NCBI GenBank assembly: GCA_942493245.1
Contig: OW818685.1
Coordinates: forward strand, 682,001 to 746,000
DNA length: 64,000 nucleotides
Direction: 5' to 3'
Origin: DAOPYU01 sp942493245
GTDB lineage: Bacteria > Sumerlaeota > Sumerlaeia > UBA8349
How positions within the stretch are numbered: the stretch's first letter is position 1; each line of letters opens with the position of its first letter. Made by a program: the position numbers and the translations under genes. Under the pieces are notes generated by a model, which made no database searches, was not told where the DNA came from, and saw only the letters and a program-made list of their open reading frames with translations. This document shows, in pieces, positions 1-9,063 of this stretch.

Positions 1-635
1 GTATCATTCTGCCCCAGGTGCAGGCGATGCGGGATCTGCTGGACCACGATTCGTACTGTCTGGTGACCAAAGAGAGCGATCTCAAGACGGCTCTCGAGCG
101 TCTCAACCGTCCGCCGGCCCTGGTCGTCACCGACTCGCAGGCGTTCAAGAAAGTGGCGGCGGACACGCCGGACAACGTCCCGATGACGGGGTTCTCGGTC
201 CTGTTCGCCCGGTTCAAGGGGGATCTGATCAGTTTTGTGAAGGGGGCGCTGGCCATCGAGGATCTGAAACCGGGCGACCGCATTCTGGTGGCGGAGTCCT
301 GTTCGCACCACCCGATCCACGAGGATATCGGACGGGTGAAGATCCCCAACTGGCTGCGCACATACGTGGGGGGCGATCTCACGTTCGAACACGTCCAGGG
401 GCATGACTTCCCGGAGGATCTTTCCCCCTACAAACTGGTGATCCACTGCGGCGCGTGCATGTCGAACCGCCGGGAAATCCTCTCGCGGATTTTGCGGTGC
501 GAAACGGCGGGCGTTCCGATCACCAACTACGGCATCGCGATCGCGTACTCGCTCAACCTGTTCGAGCGGGCGTTGGCGCCTTTCCCGGAAGCGATCCAGA
601 TCTACCACGACTGGAAGGCTTCGCGCGCGCAATAA
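1..635 (+). CDS. hydF: [FeFe] hydrogenase maturation GTPase HydF (3' part)
   Basis: This is the C-terminal part of HydF, the scaffold on which the 2Fe subcluster of the [FeFe]-hydrogenase H-cluster is assembled before transfer to HydA. The frame is open to the left edge of the window, so the GTPase domain lies outside. The visible part carries the family's Fe-S ligands: a Cys in 'AESCSHHPIHEDIGR' and, about 50 residues later, 'HCGACMSNRREI', matching the CxH...HCxxC pattern of HydF. It ends with TAA. No hydE, hydG or hydA is visible in the window, so the partners must lie upstream or elsewhere. A functional HydF implies an anaerobic lifestyle with hydrogen metabolism. Confidence 0.9.
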   Translation, partial: IILPQVQAMRDLLDHDSYCLVTKESDLKTALERLNRPPALVVTDSQAFKKVAADTPDNVPMTGFSVLFARFKGDLISFVKGALAIEDLKPGDRILVAESCSHHPIHEDIGRVKIPNWLRTYVGGDLTFEHVQGHDFPEDLSPYKLVIHCGACMSNRREILSRILRCETAGVPITNYGIAIAYSLNLFERALAPFPEAIQIYHDWKASRAQ

Positions 636-661
636 AACGGTCAGGAAGGAAGTTCGGATCA

Positions 662-800
662 CGCAAAGACGCCAAGGCGCAAAGAACCGCTTTGGGGAAG
701 TACAAGAGGAAAAAGATCAACAGGGACGGACAAGATGCGGCTCTTCGCGTCTTAGCGCGATCCAGATTTATCTGCGTTTATCTGTCGTCTCCCGTGAGGA
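662..800. repeat. Remnants of dispersed intergenic repeats
   Basis: The 242-bp gap between hydF and pyrD contains 'cgcaaagacgccaaggcgca' (from 662) and further down 'tttatctgcgtttatctg' (from about 767). Similar words occur elsewhere in this window (57030-57147, 28520-28600, 40550-40610), so these look like degraded copies of dispersed intergenic repeats rather than coding sequence. I see no gene here. The ATG of pyrD follows at 878. Confidence 0.45.
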
Positions 801-877
801 TTCCGGGAGATCGTTGTGCAAAATACCCGCCCGCAAGGACGACTCCATTTTTTTCCCGGAAGGTTTGTTTCCCAGTC

Positions 878-1795
878 ATGACCCGACCCAATCTGACCAC
901 CCGCCTGGGGGCTTTGACGCTCAAAAATCCCGTAACGGTTGCCTCGGGCACCTATGGCTACGGTTCCGAATACGCCGACTTTTACGATCCAGCCCGCCTG
1001 GGCGCTCTCTTTCTCAAGGGTCTGACCCTGGAACCGCGTCCAGGCAATGCGCCGCAGCGGCTTGTCGAAACCCCCTCGGGCCTCATGAACGCCATTGGGC
1101 TGCAAAACGTGGGATACGAACGGTTCGTCAGTGAAAAATTGCCCGTCCTCGAAGGGTTGGACACGGTCATCATCGCCAACCTGTGCGGTTCGGCCATCGA
1201 GGACTACGTCGAACTGGCGCGGCGGCTGGCGGAACTGGACCGGATTGACGCGGCGGAGTTGAACATCTCGTGCCCGAACGTGCGCCACGGCGGCATGGCG
1301 TTCGGTTGCCTGCCGCATTCGGCGGCGCAGATCACGCAGGCGGTCCGGGAGGTTTTCCCGAAGCCGTTGATTGTGAAACTCAGCCCCAACGTGACCGACA
1401 TCGCCGAGATGGCGCGCGCGGTCGAGGGGGCGGGCGCCGACGCGCTGTCGGTGGTGAACACGTTTGTGGGTCTGGCGATCGATATTCGGACGCGCCGCCC
1501 AAAACTGGGCAATGTCACAGGAGGATTGAGCGGCCCGGCGATCCGGCCTATGGCGGTGCGGATGGTCTGGCAATGCGCGAAGGCGGTTCGGATTCCGATT
1601 GTGGGCCAGGGGGGCATCACCACCTGGCGCGACGCGGCGGAGTTTCTCTTGGCGGGCGCATCGGCGCTGAGCATCGGGACGGCGAACTTCACAAACCCGA
1701 TGGCGCCCATCGAGGTGATCGAGGGCCTCGAAACCTGGCTGGCGGAACAGGGCTGCCGCTCGGTGAGCGAGGTGGTGGGGGCGCTGGAAGTCTGA
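878..1795 (+). CDS. pyrD: Dihydroorotate dehydrogenase, class 1B-type catalytic subunit
   Basis: A 305-residue FMN enzyme that oxidises (S)-dihydroorotate to orotate in pyrimidine synthesis. The N-terminus 'LGALTLKNPVTVASGTYGYG' and 'GLMNAIGLQNVG' are typical of class 1B, and the catalytic base is a cysteine (Cys132 in 'NISCPNVRHGG'), as in class 1 enzymes rather than the serine of class 2. FMN-binding glycines appear in 'VGQGGITTWRDA' and 'GASALSIGTANF'. The ATG at 878 is preceded by GGAAGG; a longer open frame extends upstream through repeat sequence but is not part of the family. Class 1B enzymes normally pair with PyrK; no pyrK is adjacent, though an NfnA/PyrK-superfamily gene lies at 9064-9948 on the other strand. 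Confidence 0.93.
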   Translation: MTRPNLTTRLGALTLKNPVTVASGTYGYGSEYADFYDPARLGALFLKGLTLEPRPGNAPQRLVETPSGLMNAIGLQNVGYERFVSEKLPVLEGLDTVIIANLCGSAIEDYVELARRLAELDRIDAAELNISCPNVRHGGMAFGCLPHSAAQITQAVREVFPKPLIVKLSPNVTDIAEMARAVEGAGADALSVVNTFVGLAIDIRTRRPKLGNVTGGLSGPAIRPMAVRMVWQCAKAVRIPIVGQGGITTWRDAAEFLLAGASALSIGTANFTNPMAPIEVIEGLETWLAEQGCRSVSEVVGALEV

Positions 1796-1842
1796 AAAGT
1801 GTTCCCGTTTTCTCCGATCCGGCCTTTTTTCAAGAAAAACAT

Positions 1843-1862
1843 GGAAAGCGGCCCGCTTTTTC
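1843..1862 (+). terminator. Weak hairpin after pyrD
   Basis: A short stem (aaagcg / cgcttt, loop gcc) followed by a run of T lies 50 bp after the pyrD stop. It is a possible weak intrinsic terminator separating pyrD from cdaA; the stem is only 6 bp. Confidence 0.3.
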
Positions 1863-2047
1863 AGATACTCTGAAGAAGCGGAAAAACATCCGTCAAAACG
1901 CGGCAAACAGGCGTTTTGGGGGAGGTGAGTGGGATTGTTTTTTCTTCCCGGACAATTTTCCGCCACACGAGGGGACGCGCGCAGTTGAACCAGACGCGGT
2001 GAAAACCCGCGGAAAGACAAAAAAACGCGCGACCGGAGACCGGCACG

Positions 2048-2863
2048 ATGCTGAGCAGGTTCTGGGGACTGATCACCACAATCGAATTCTCGGACGCGTT
2101 TGATATTCTGGCGGTTGCCGGGATGTTTTACTTTATTCTGACGCTGCTCCGCGGTACTCGCTCCAACGTGGCGCTGCGGGGGATGATTATTTTCCTGCTG
2201 GCCTGTTTCCTGATTTTCTTCTTCGCGCGAATGGCTGACCTCAAAGCGCTCGAAATGATCCTGGCCAACGGTTGGATCATCATCATTATGGTCTTTGTGC
2301 TCGTGTTCCAGAATGAATTCAAGAAAGCCCTGACCGACTTGGGCCAGTGGCGCATCTTCCGGGCCTTGTTCACTCACACCGGCGAACAGATCAACGAACT
2401 GGTCAAGGCCGTCCGTTCGATGTCCTCGCGTCACATCGGGGCGATCATCGCCATCGAGCGACGCAACTCACTGCGCCCTTATGTGGATACCGGTACCCCG
2501 CTCGACGCACTGTCCAATTCCTCGCTCATCCGCACAATCTTCACCCCCTACTCGCCCCTGCACGACGGCGCGGTTATTCTGTCGGGCGAGCGCATTGTAT
2601 CGGCGGCCTGCATCCTGCCCCTGACGGCGCGTCCCGACATCAGCAAGGAACTGGGGACCCGTCACCGGGCGGCGATCGGTCTTTCGGAAGAAACCGACGC
2701 GCTGGTCATCGTGGTCTCGGAAGAAACGGGGACAATTTCACTGGCCATAGACGGCCAGCTCGAGCGGAATCTGACATGCGAGGATCTGAAAAAGCGAATC
2801 GAAACCGAACTCAACTTTGTCGAAACTTCCGAAACGGAGGTGAGCGGTGAAACGGGTATCTGA
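2048..2863 (+). CDS. cdaA: Membrane diadenylate cyclase CdaA (c-di-AMP synthase)
   Basis: A 271-residue protein that condenses two ATP into cyclic di-AMP. Three hydrophobic segments fill residues 15-90, followed by the DAC domain. The catalytic DGA motif is Asp173-Gly-Ala ('LHDGAVIL') and the nucleotide-binding RHR motif is at residues 205-207 ('GTRHRAAIGLSEETDA'). Length and order match CdaA/DacA of Gram-positive and other bacteria. The next gene starts inside it (17-nt overlap) and encodes a YbbR-domain protein, the usual CdaA regulator, so the two are translationally coupled. Confidence 0.95.
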   Translation: MLSRFWGLITTIEFSDAFDILAVAGMFYFILTLLRGTRSNVALRGMIIFLLACFLIFFFARMADLKALEMILANGWIIIIMVFVLVFQNEFKKALTDLGQWRIFRALFTHTGEQINELVKAVRSMSSRHIGAIIAIERRNSLRPYVDTGTPLDALSNSSLIRTIFTPYSPLHDGAVILSGERIVSAACILPLTARPDISKELGTRHRAAIGLSEETDALVIVVSEETGTISLAIDGQLERNLTCEDLKKRIETELNFVETSETEVSGETGI

Positions 2864-4280
2864 GCGCGTTGCTTCCGACTTGTTCCTGATTCTCGTCTCG
2901 CTGAGCATGGCCTGCGTGGTCTGGCTGGTGGTGAAAGAGAGCGATCTGCGTCAGGATACCTATAACGTCCCCATCAAAGTGGTCAATGCGCCTGCCAACG
3001 TGATCACCCGCCTCCCCCGCGATACCGTGCAGGTGACCGCCAACGTCCCCAAGAGTATTGAATCGTGGTTGCACCCGGAGAACTTTCACATCGCGCTGGA
3101 CTGGGAAACCGACCTGCCGGTGGCGCGCAGCTGGTGCGGATCGACCCGGTTCGAAGCAAGCCCCCTCATTGAGTTGGAAACATCGCGCGACATTGTGGCC
3201 CCCCTGGTAAACAGCGACTTGAAAGAACGCTTCAAACGGACCTTCAAGGTCATGATGATTGAGCCCAGTTCCATCCGGGTCGAAGCGCGTTACATCAGCC
3301 GCCGAGCCAGAATCCGCTTCCTCACACGCAACCGTCCCCCGGAGGGGTTTCGTCTGGTCGAGCCTATCGAGGCGGATGAAAACAACCCGGAAATTCTCCT
3401 GACCGCCACCGAAAATCGTTTCGCCGAACTCGATGCCGCCGATACCGATTCCTTCGTGTCTCTCGACACAAAGGAAATCAATCTGCGCGATCGAACCGAA
3501 TCGTTCAGCGAATCGGTGGAACTCCTGCTTCCCCCCGATGTGGCGCTGGTGCCTGGACACGATCAACTGCGCGCACGCGTCCGCATAGAAGAAAACCAAA
3601 CCACCCGGACGCTTGAAGGGATCGGCATCCTGATCCCCCCGCCGAAAGGCAACCTGACCCCTTCTTTCGAACCCCGGGTGGCGAGTGTCGTGCTGCATGG
3701 GCCGGAACGACTGGTGAAAAGCGTCAAGCCGTCGGATGTGATCGTGCGCCCGACGACCGATCCGGACGAGACGAAACGGGAACCGCAGATCCTGGATCTG
3801 ATGGCGGCGCATTCGTCTTCCGCCGGTCTCAACGTGACGTTCATGGTCGAAATCCGGTCCGTTGTGCCCAAAACGCTGATGCTGCAGTTCCGGGAAGGCG
3901 CCGCGCCGGTTCCAACCCCCACACCCGGAGCCATTCCCCTCGCGCCGCCGGTTCAGACCCCCACGCCCACACCGGAATTGTTCACGTCGCCCGCAACGAC
4001 AACCCCGACGCTCGAACGGCTTTCCTTTCCGCCCGAACCGACACCTACACCCGAACTGATTTCGGTTCCATCGCAACCGACTCCGACACCGACGCCCGAA
4101 CGTATTTCATTTCCACCCAAACCGACTCCAACACCCGAGCGGATTTCGTACCCGCCCGGGGAACCAACTCCTACACCGGAGCCGGTTCTGGCTCCTCCAA
4201 GACCGACACCGACTCCCGAAAAAATTTCGCTGCCTCCCCCCCCTCCGACACCCGAGACGTCCCCCACTCCGGAGCAGTGA
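2847..4280 (+). CDS. YbbR/CdaR-like protein with C-terminal PTPTPE-rich tail
   Basis: A 477-residue protein with one N-terminal transmembrane segment (residues 11-30, 'LFLILVSLSMACVVWLVV') followed by extracytoplasmic beta-rich YbbR-like repeats to about residue 350. YbbR proteins of the CdaR type bind and regulate the membrane cyclase CdaA, encoded immediately upstream with a 17-nt overlap. The GTG start at 2847 has a GGAGG six bases upstream. The last ~120 residues are a low-complexity repeat with units such as 'PTPTPERISFPP', unusual for CdaR and probably a wall- or periplasm-spanning linker. The role as CdaA regulator is inferred from domain and position. Confidence 0.85.
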   Translation: MKRVSERVASDLFLILVSLSMACVVWLVVKESDLRQDTYNVPIKVVNAPANVITRLPRDTVQVTANVPKSIESWLHPENFHIALDWETDLPVARSWCGSTRFEASPLIELETSRDIVAPLVNSDLKERFKRTFKVMMIEPSSIRVEARYISRRARIRFLTRNRPPEGFRLVEPIEADENNPEILLTATENRFAELDAADTDSFVSLDTKEINLRDRTESFSESVELLLPPDVALVPGHDQLRARVRIEENQTTRTLEGIGILIPPPKGNLTPSFEPRVASVVLHGPERLVKSVKPSDVIVRPTTDPDETKREPQILDLMAAHSSSAGLNVTFMVEIRSVVPKTLMLQFREGAAPVPTPTPGAIPLAPPVQTPTPTPELFTSPATTTPTLERLSFPPEPTPTPELISVPSQPTPTPTPERISFPPKPTPTPERISYPPGEPTPTPEPVLAPPRPTPTPEKISLPPPPPTPETSPTPEQ

Positions 4281-4345
4281 ACTGAACAGAAAGACAGGAT
4301 CCGGACAGCAACAGACAAACGGTCCAGACAGGAAACTTTTTCAGA

Positions 4346-5089
4346 ATGACTCAACTCTGCGTCAATGTTGACCATGTGGCCACCGTTCGCGAGGCCCGCA
4401 AGACCACCCACCCCGACCCGCTCGAAGCCGCGCGCCTGTGCCTCGAAGCCGGGGCGGTGGGTATCACCATTCACCTGCGCGAGGACCGGCGGCACATTCA
4501 GGATCACGACCTCGAACGTATCCGCACACAACTTGACACGATGCTGAACCTCGAAATGGCCGCGACGGCGGAAATGGTCCGCATCGCGCTCGAACGGCGT
4601 CCCGACCAGGTGACGCTCGTACCCGAGAAACGCGAAGAAATCACCACCGAGGGAGGCCTCGATGTGGCGGGACAGGAAGCCCACATCACCGGCGTGGTCC
4701 ACACGCTTCAGGACGCGGGAATCGCGGTGAGTCTGTTCATTGACCCGAACGCCAGGCAAGTCGAGGCGTCGGCGCGCAGTGGCGCCAGACTGATCGAGTT
4801 CCACACCGGCTCGTACTGCAACGCGCCCGCCGGACCGGAGCGCGACGCGCAACTCGACGCCCTGGTGCGCGAGTCGGCTCACGCCCAAGTGTTAGGGTTG
4901 ACCGTCAACGCCGGACACGGACTGGACTGCGAAAACGTCGCGCCGGTGGCGGCCATCGCGGGGATGCACGAGCTCAACATCGGCCACAGCCTCATCGGGC
5001 GCGCCATAATAGTGGGGATTCGCCGGGCGGTCGAGGAAATGATCGAGCGCATCAACGCGGCCACTAGGGAAACGGCCCGGCAGGGATAA
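4346..5089 (+). CDS. pdxJ: Pyridoxine 5'-phosphate synthase
   Basis: A 247-residue TIM-barrel enzyme that condenses 1-deoxyxylulose 5-phosphate with 3-amino-2-oxopropyl phosphate to give pyridoxine 5'-phosphate in the DXP-dependent vitamin B6 pathway. The N-terminus 'LCVNVDHVATVREAR', the 'TIHLREDRRHI' segment, 'VTLVPEKREEITTEGGLDV' and the C-terminal 'ELNIGHSLIGRAI' are diagnostic. Full length. It follows the ybbR-like gene by 65 bp and precedes a glycosyltransferase by 52 bp, all on the same strand and probably in one transcript. Confidence 0.96.
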   Translation: MTQLCVNVDHVATVREARKTTHPDPLEAARLCLEAGAVGITIHLREDRRHIQDHDLERIRTQLDTMLNLEMAATAEMVRIALERRPDQVTLVPEKREEITTEGGLDVAGQEAHITGVVHTLQDAGIAVSLFIDPNARQVEASARSGARLIEFHTGSYCNAPAGPERDAQLDALVRESAHAQVLGLTVNAGHGLDCENVAPVAAIAGMHELNIGHSLIGRAIIVGIRRAVEEMIERINAATRETARQG

Positions 5090-5141
5090 AACCCGTCACG
5101 GGCCGGTCACAACGGAACGGAAGAGTGGGAACGCAACACGC

Positions 5142-6365
5142 ATGAGAATTCTTTATCTGTGCGCCGATCATGGCATTCCGATATTTGGCCGCCGGGGCTG
5201 TTCGACGCATGTGCGCGAAACGTGCCTGGCCCTGAGCGAGGCGGGACACGAAGTGACCCTGCTGTGCAGTCTGATCGGCGAGAACCGGCACGGAACCCTG
5301 CGGATACCCGCTTCTAACGGACTCGGCTTTCTGGAAATCATCGAAGCGCCCCCCAATCGCTCGAAAAAACTCGGGTACGACCTGCGCAACCTGTGGCACA
5401 ACGTCTCTTTCTCTCAGAAGGCCGCTTCTCTGGCCCACCAGCGCGGGATCGAGGCGATCTACGAGCGCTTTTCACTCTATTCGGTGGCGGGCGTGCGGCT
5501 GGCCCGCCGGTTGCGCCTCCCGCACATCGTCGAAATCAACGCCTTCCTGAGCGTCGAACAGCACAAGAAGATCCATTTCCCCTGGCTGGCGCGCTGGACG
5601 GAGCGCTACATCGCGCGGCGCGCCCAGGGGATCGTGGTGGTGTCCGATCCGTTGCGCGAGGCGCTGCTCAAAATGAAAGTCCGCGACGAGCGAATCGTCA
5701 ACATGCCCATCGCCGTGGACATCCGTCACTTTCAACCGAATGTGGAACGCGGGCTTGAAGTGCGTGGCCAACTGGAACTGGGCAACCGCCTGGTGATCGG
5801 GTACGTGGGCGGGCTGGCGGAATGGCACGGCATCTCGCTGCTCTACAACGTGGCACGCATGTTGCGGGAATATAAAAAAGACTTTGTGTTTCTGCTGGTG
5901 GGGGGCGAAAAACACGAAGTCGAGGCAAACCGTCAAAAAGCCGTTCAGGCTGGGGTCCAGGATCACCTCCAGTTTGTGGGCAGTGTGCCGTATCAGGAAA
6001 TCTCCGGCTACGTCAATGCGATGGACGCGGCCATCGTGCCCGACACCCACTACTGGACCACCCCCACGAAACTGTTCGAATACCAGGCCTCGGGCGTACC
6101 GGCCCTGGCGCCGCGGTATGCCGCGATTCAGAAGGTCATGGACGAAGGGCGGGAAGGGCTGTTTTTCGAACCTCGCGACCTGAACGACATGGTCCGCGCT
6201 CTTATTCGAATCTCCGACCTGTCCGACAAGGAACTCCACGACATGGGTGAAAGGGCGCGCAGCCGCGTCGTGGCGTCGCACTCGTGGGAGCACAACATCC
6301 AGCGGGTGCTGGAAATGTTCGAAGCCATACGCGTCGGAAAATTGCCAGGGGCCTGTGCGAAGTGA
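5142..6365 (+). CDS. Glycosyltransferase family 4 protein
   Basis: A 407-residue GT-B fold glycosyltransferase. The N-terminal acceptor domain contains a glycine-containing loop near residues 12-20 ('GIPIFGRRGCSTHVRE'). The C-terminal donor-binding domain starts near 'LVIGYVGGLAEWHGISLL' and holds 'FEYQASGVPALAP', the conserved E-x7-type region that contacts the nucleotide-sugar. Family 4 members transfer sugars from NDP-sugars to polysaccharides, lipids or small molecules; the substrate cannot be told from the sequence. It sits between pdxJ and a lipoprotein gene, 25 bp upstream of the latter. Confidence 0.85.
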   Translation: MRILYLCADHGIPIFGRRGCSTHVRETCLALSEAGHEVTLLCSLIGENRHGTLRIPASNGLGFLEIIEAPPNRSKKLGYDLRNLWHNVSFSQKAASLAHQRGIEAIYERFSLYSVAGVRLARRLRLPHIVEINAFLSVEQHKKIHFPWLARWTERYIARRAQGIVVVSDPLREALLKMKVRDERIVNMPIAVDIRHFQPNVERGLEVRGQLELGNRLVIGYVGGLAEWHGISLLYNVARMLREYKKDFVFLLVGGEKHEVEANRQKAVQAGVQDHLQFVGSVPYQEISGYVNAMDAAIVPDTHYWTTPTKLFEYQASGVPALAPRYAAIQKVMDEGREGLFFEPRDLNDMVRALIRISDLSDKELHDMGERARSRVVASHSWEHNIQRVLEMFEAIRVGKLPGACAK

Positions 6366-6390
6366 ACCCCAGGCCCGGGAGGCCAGAATC

Positions 6391-6966
6391 ATGAACCAGC
6401 AACCGGGATGGATCCGCCAGACGGGCGCAGGGTACGCTCTGGCCGCGCTTCTTTTGTGTGCGGCCACGCTGTCAGCCGGGTGCCACAGCAACAAAAGTCC
6501 GTATCCACCGCGTCCGCCCGATTACCCCATCGAACTGACCGAGTACGACTACAAGGAACCGTACGAGGAACTCGGACAGGTGAAAACCGATCCCTACGAC
6601 GACCGTCTGATCGACACACAGGGCATGGGTGAACTGCGCAAGATGGCCCGCGAGATGGGAGGCGACGCAGTGGTGCGGATTTCACGCAACAGCGACATCA
6701 GCGAGGAAGTCGGCTACCGCCCCGGCGCACTCCTGCGTGTGGGAACGAAATTCGTCAACAAGACATCGCTGACCGGCGTGGTGGTGCGCTTCAAACGCGT
6801 GGAAACGCCCGTGAACGCCCCCACTCCCGCGCTGCCGACGCAACCCGCGCCTCAAGCGGAGAAACCGGCTCCGGCGCCTCAAACGGAAAAACCCTCTGTG
6901 GCGCTCCCAGCGCCCCCACCCGCCCTGCCGCAACCCTACGAGCCTCCGACACCCGTGGGCGAATAG
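6391..6966 (+). CDS. Predicted lipoprotein with proline-rich tail
   Basis: A 191-residue protein with a type II signal peptide: a hydrophobic stretch followed by lipobox 'LSAGC' at about residue 31. The mature domain contains 'LGQVKTDPYDDRL' and 'ELRKMAREMGGDAVVRI', reminiscent of small bacterial lipoproteins in which such a 'MGADAVI'-like segment recurs, and it ends in a Pro/Ala-rich repeat ('QPAPQAEKPAPAPQTEKP'). The start at 6391 is chosen because it immediately precedes the signal sequence; the frame is open further upstream inside the glycosyltransferase gene. Function unknown. Confidence 0.75.
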   Translation: MNQQPGWIRQTGAGYALAALLLCAATLSAGCHSNKSPYPPRPPDYPIELTEYDYKEPYEELGQVKTDPYDDRLIDTQGMGELRKMAREMGGDAVVRISRNSDISEEVGYRPGALLRVGTKFVNKTSLTGVVVRFKRVETPVNAPTPALPTQPAPQAEKPAPAPQTEKPSVALPAPPPALPQPYEPPTPVGE

Positions 6967-7133
6967 GTGTGAACTAAGCAGGCCGATCGCGTGGGCGACA
7001 CGGCGTCAGGGGCGGTTTAAAATCAGGGGCCCTTTTCCGGGGGATACACCCTGCCGCCTGCGTCCTCGCCGGCGAATTTTCGAGAAAACACCCGCGCCTG
7101 ACGCGGGCATCAATAATGATGGAGAGGATAGTG

Positions 7134-8045
7134 ATGTCGAAATTACTGATTGTTGGCTCGATCGCCTTGGATTCCGTTCAGACCCCCTTCGGTTCCGTCG
7201 AGGGCGCCGTGGGCGGGTCGGCTGTGTATGCGTCCTACGCGGCGTCCCTGTTTACCAGCCCGGCGGTGGTCGGGGTGGTGGGAGACGACTTCCCAAAACG
7301 CGAAGTGACGAGCATGCGCGGCAAGGGGATTGACACCGAGGGGCTTGAAACCGTCAAGGGCGGCAAGACGTTCAGTTGGGGCGGGAAGTACTTCGAGGAC
7401 ATCAACCAGCGCGAGACGCTTTTCACGCACCTGAACGTGTTCGAGAAATTCGCGCCCAAACTCCCCGATTCCTACCGGAGCATCCGCGACGTGTTTCTGG
7501 CCAACATTGATCCGGACCTGCAGCTCGACGTCCTGCGCCAGGCCCGCAAGCCGCGCCTCGTGGTCTGCGACACTATGAACCTCTGGATCAACATCAAGCG
7601 CGACTCGCTGCTCAAACTGCTCAAGCAGATCCATGTGCTGCTCCTGAACGACGAAGAAGCCCGCATGCTGGGCGATACGACATCGCTGGTGAAAGCCGCC
7701 GACGCGATCCGCCGACGCGGAGTCGAACGGCTCCTCATCAAGAAAGGCGAGCACGGCTGCCTGATGTTTGGTCCCGAGGGGGTGTTCTCCTCGCCGGCGC
7801 TGGCGCTGCCGGTCGTGAAAGACCCCACGGGCGCGGGCGACACGTTCGCGGGCGGCATGCTTGGCTGGATCGCGGGGCGTCCCCTGACTCCGGCCAACTG
7901 GCGCAAGGCCATCCTGGTCGGCACGGCGATGGCGTCGTTCTGCGTCGAGGACTTCAGCGTCAAGCGCCTGCGCGGCGTCACCCCGGAAGCGGTGAGCGCC
8001 CGCACGGCCACCCTGCGCGCCATGATGCAGGTCGGGAAAGTATGA
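7134..8045 (+). CDS. PfkB-family carbohydrate kinase
   Basis: A 303-residue ribokinase-like sugar or nucleoside kinase. The N-terminal 'LLIVGSIALDSVQTPFG' and glycine pair 'GAVGGSAVYAS' form the substrate side, and the C-terminal PfkB signature 'DPTGAGDTFAGGMLGW' contains the anion-hole GAGD and catalytic Asp. The ATG at 7134 is preceded by GGAGAGG at 7121. A small stem (cccgcg/cgcggg, 7091-7107) lies in the leader. Substrate not predictable. The gene ends 150 bp before a strong bidirectional terminator. Confidence 0.88.
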   Translation: MSKLLIVGSIALDSVQTPFGSVEGAVGGSAVYASYAASLFTSPAVVGVVGDDFPKREVTSMRGKGIDTEGLETVKGGKTFSWGGKYFEDINQRETLFTHLNVFEKFAPKLPDSYRSIRDVFLANIDPDLQLDVLRQARKPRLVVCDTMNLWINIKRDSLLKLLKQIHVLLLNDEEARMLGDTTSLVKAADAIRRRGVERLLIKKGEHGCLMFGPEGVFSSPALALPVVKDPTGAGDTFAGGMLGWIAGRPLTPANWRKAILVGTAMASFCVEDFSVKRLRGVTPEAVSARTATLRAMMQVGKV

Positions 8046-8087
8046 ACGCCGGTTTTTAGTTCAAACGTTTTCCCCCTTTTCATAGTT

Positions 8088-8160
8088 CGGGCTTTCAGCC
8101 CTTGTAAAAAAGGGACACCAATCCTGGGGCGACGCTTCGCTTGCCCCAGGCTGGTATAAA
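8088..8160. repeat. Dispersed palindromic repeat (CCCAGGGCG family), copy 1
   Basis: Contains the small palindrome 'gggctttcagccctt' and, at 8123-8154, a 32-bp palindromic unit with 'ggcgacgcttcgcttgcc' at its core. Close relatives of both parts occur together at 40121-40195 and of the second part twice at 13093-13260. It lies between the PfkB stop and its terminator and is non-coding. Confidence 0.7.
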
Positions 8161-8195
8161 ACGCGCCGTTGGCGCTCAACTGCGGTTTTGGGGAT

Positions 8196-8237
8196 AAAAG
8201 AAACCCGTCTGAAAGACCATTCAGACGGGTTTCTTTT
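8196..8237. terminator. Bidirectional intrinsic terminator
   Basis: A perfect 18-bp stem (8196-8213 with 8220-8237) around the 6-nt loop agacca. It has A-runs on the left and T-runs on the right, so it can stop transcription from the pfkB-like gene (+) and from the ompH-like gene (-), which converge here. Confidence 0.92.
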
Positions 8238-8268
8238 GTATGACTCTATCCCCAATACTCAAACGCGT

Positions 8269-8949
8269 TCATTTTCCCGACAGGGCGGGGGCGCGTTTGG
8301 AAGAGGCTTTTTTCTCGGCTGCGGCTGGGGCGGCGGCACCCGATCCGGCTGCGGCGGGCGGAGCGGCGGGGGTGGCGCCGTCGAGGCGCTGAAGCACCTT
8401 TTCCGACAGATCCACCGCCGCGCTGTTGTAGAGCACCAGTTCACCCGTCACCACCAGATCGTACCCCTCCTGCGCGGCGACTTCCTTGACGGTTTTCAGA
8501 ATGAGGTCCACGGCCGGGGCCATCTTTTCCTTGTCGTTCTTTTCGAGCACCTTGTTCAGGGCTTTCTGCTCGTCCTGAATCTCGCGGTCCAGATCAGTGA
8601 TCTGTTTGTCCTTCTTCTCGAACTCTGCGTCCGAAAGGATCGAGCGCTGTTTTTTCAGATCGGCGCTGAGTTTCGAGCGCTCCTCGACCTTGGCCTGAAT
8701 CGAGGCGCTCTTGCTCTCGACGAGTTTCTCGACCTCGGCCACCATGTCGCGGTAGAACTTGGCCCGGCGCGTCACTCCGTCAATGTCCACGAACCCCACG
8801 CGGGTGCCGGTGAGGGGACGGGGCTGGGCGCTGGCGGCTTCGTTTTCCTGAGCCGTGGCGTGCAGGTAACCCGATTGCACCGTCCACACGGTGGCGGCAA
8901 CGGCCAGAGCCGCGATCAAAAGTCCTGCCTGACGAATCTGCTTGTTCAT
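8269..8949 (-). CDS. OmpH/Skp-family periplasmic chaperone
   Basis: A 226-residue exported protein. Residues 1-30 form a signal sequence or anchor ('LLIAALAVAATVW'). The middle (about 55-175) begins with the family's 'VGFVDIDGV' strand and continues as a long charged helical hairpin (coiled coil) as in Skp, which holds unfolded outer-membrane proteins in the periplasm. The C-terminus is an Ala/Pro-rich tail of about 40 residues not found in E. coli Skp. The start at 8949 has an AAGGAG Shine-Dalgarno. Its presence supports a diderm envelope. No bamA or lpxD neighbours are seen. Confidence 0.82.
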   Translation of the reverse strand: MNKQIRQAGLLIAALAVAATVWTVQSGYLHATAQENEAASAQPRPLTGTRVGFVDIDGVTRRAKFYRDMVAEVEKLVESKSASIQAKVEERSKLSADLKKQRSILSDAEFEKKDKQITDLDREIQDEQKALNKVLEKNDKEKMAPAVDLILKTVKEVAAQEGYDLVVTGELVLYNSAAVDLSEKVLQRLDGATPAAPPAAAGSGAAAPAAAEKKASSKRAPALSGK

Positions 8950-9063
8950 GTCGGTTGTCTCCTTAGGTACGTCTCCGCCTGTGTCCCGGGCGGCTCTGAG
9001 TGCTCTGCCAGACAAGATCGGCCCCTGATTTTTTCAGGAAAGAACAGGGCCGACTCGATCTTT

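Noticed and set aside
455..877. N-terminal extension of PyrD
   Set aside because: The upstream part of the frame overlaps hydF and repeat DNA and has no counterpart in PyrD proteins; the ATG at 878 starts the conserved N-terminus.
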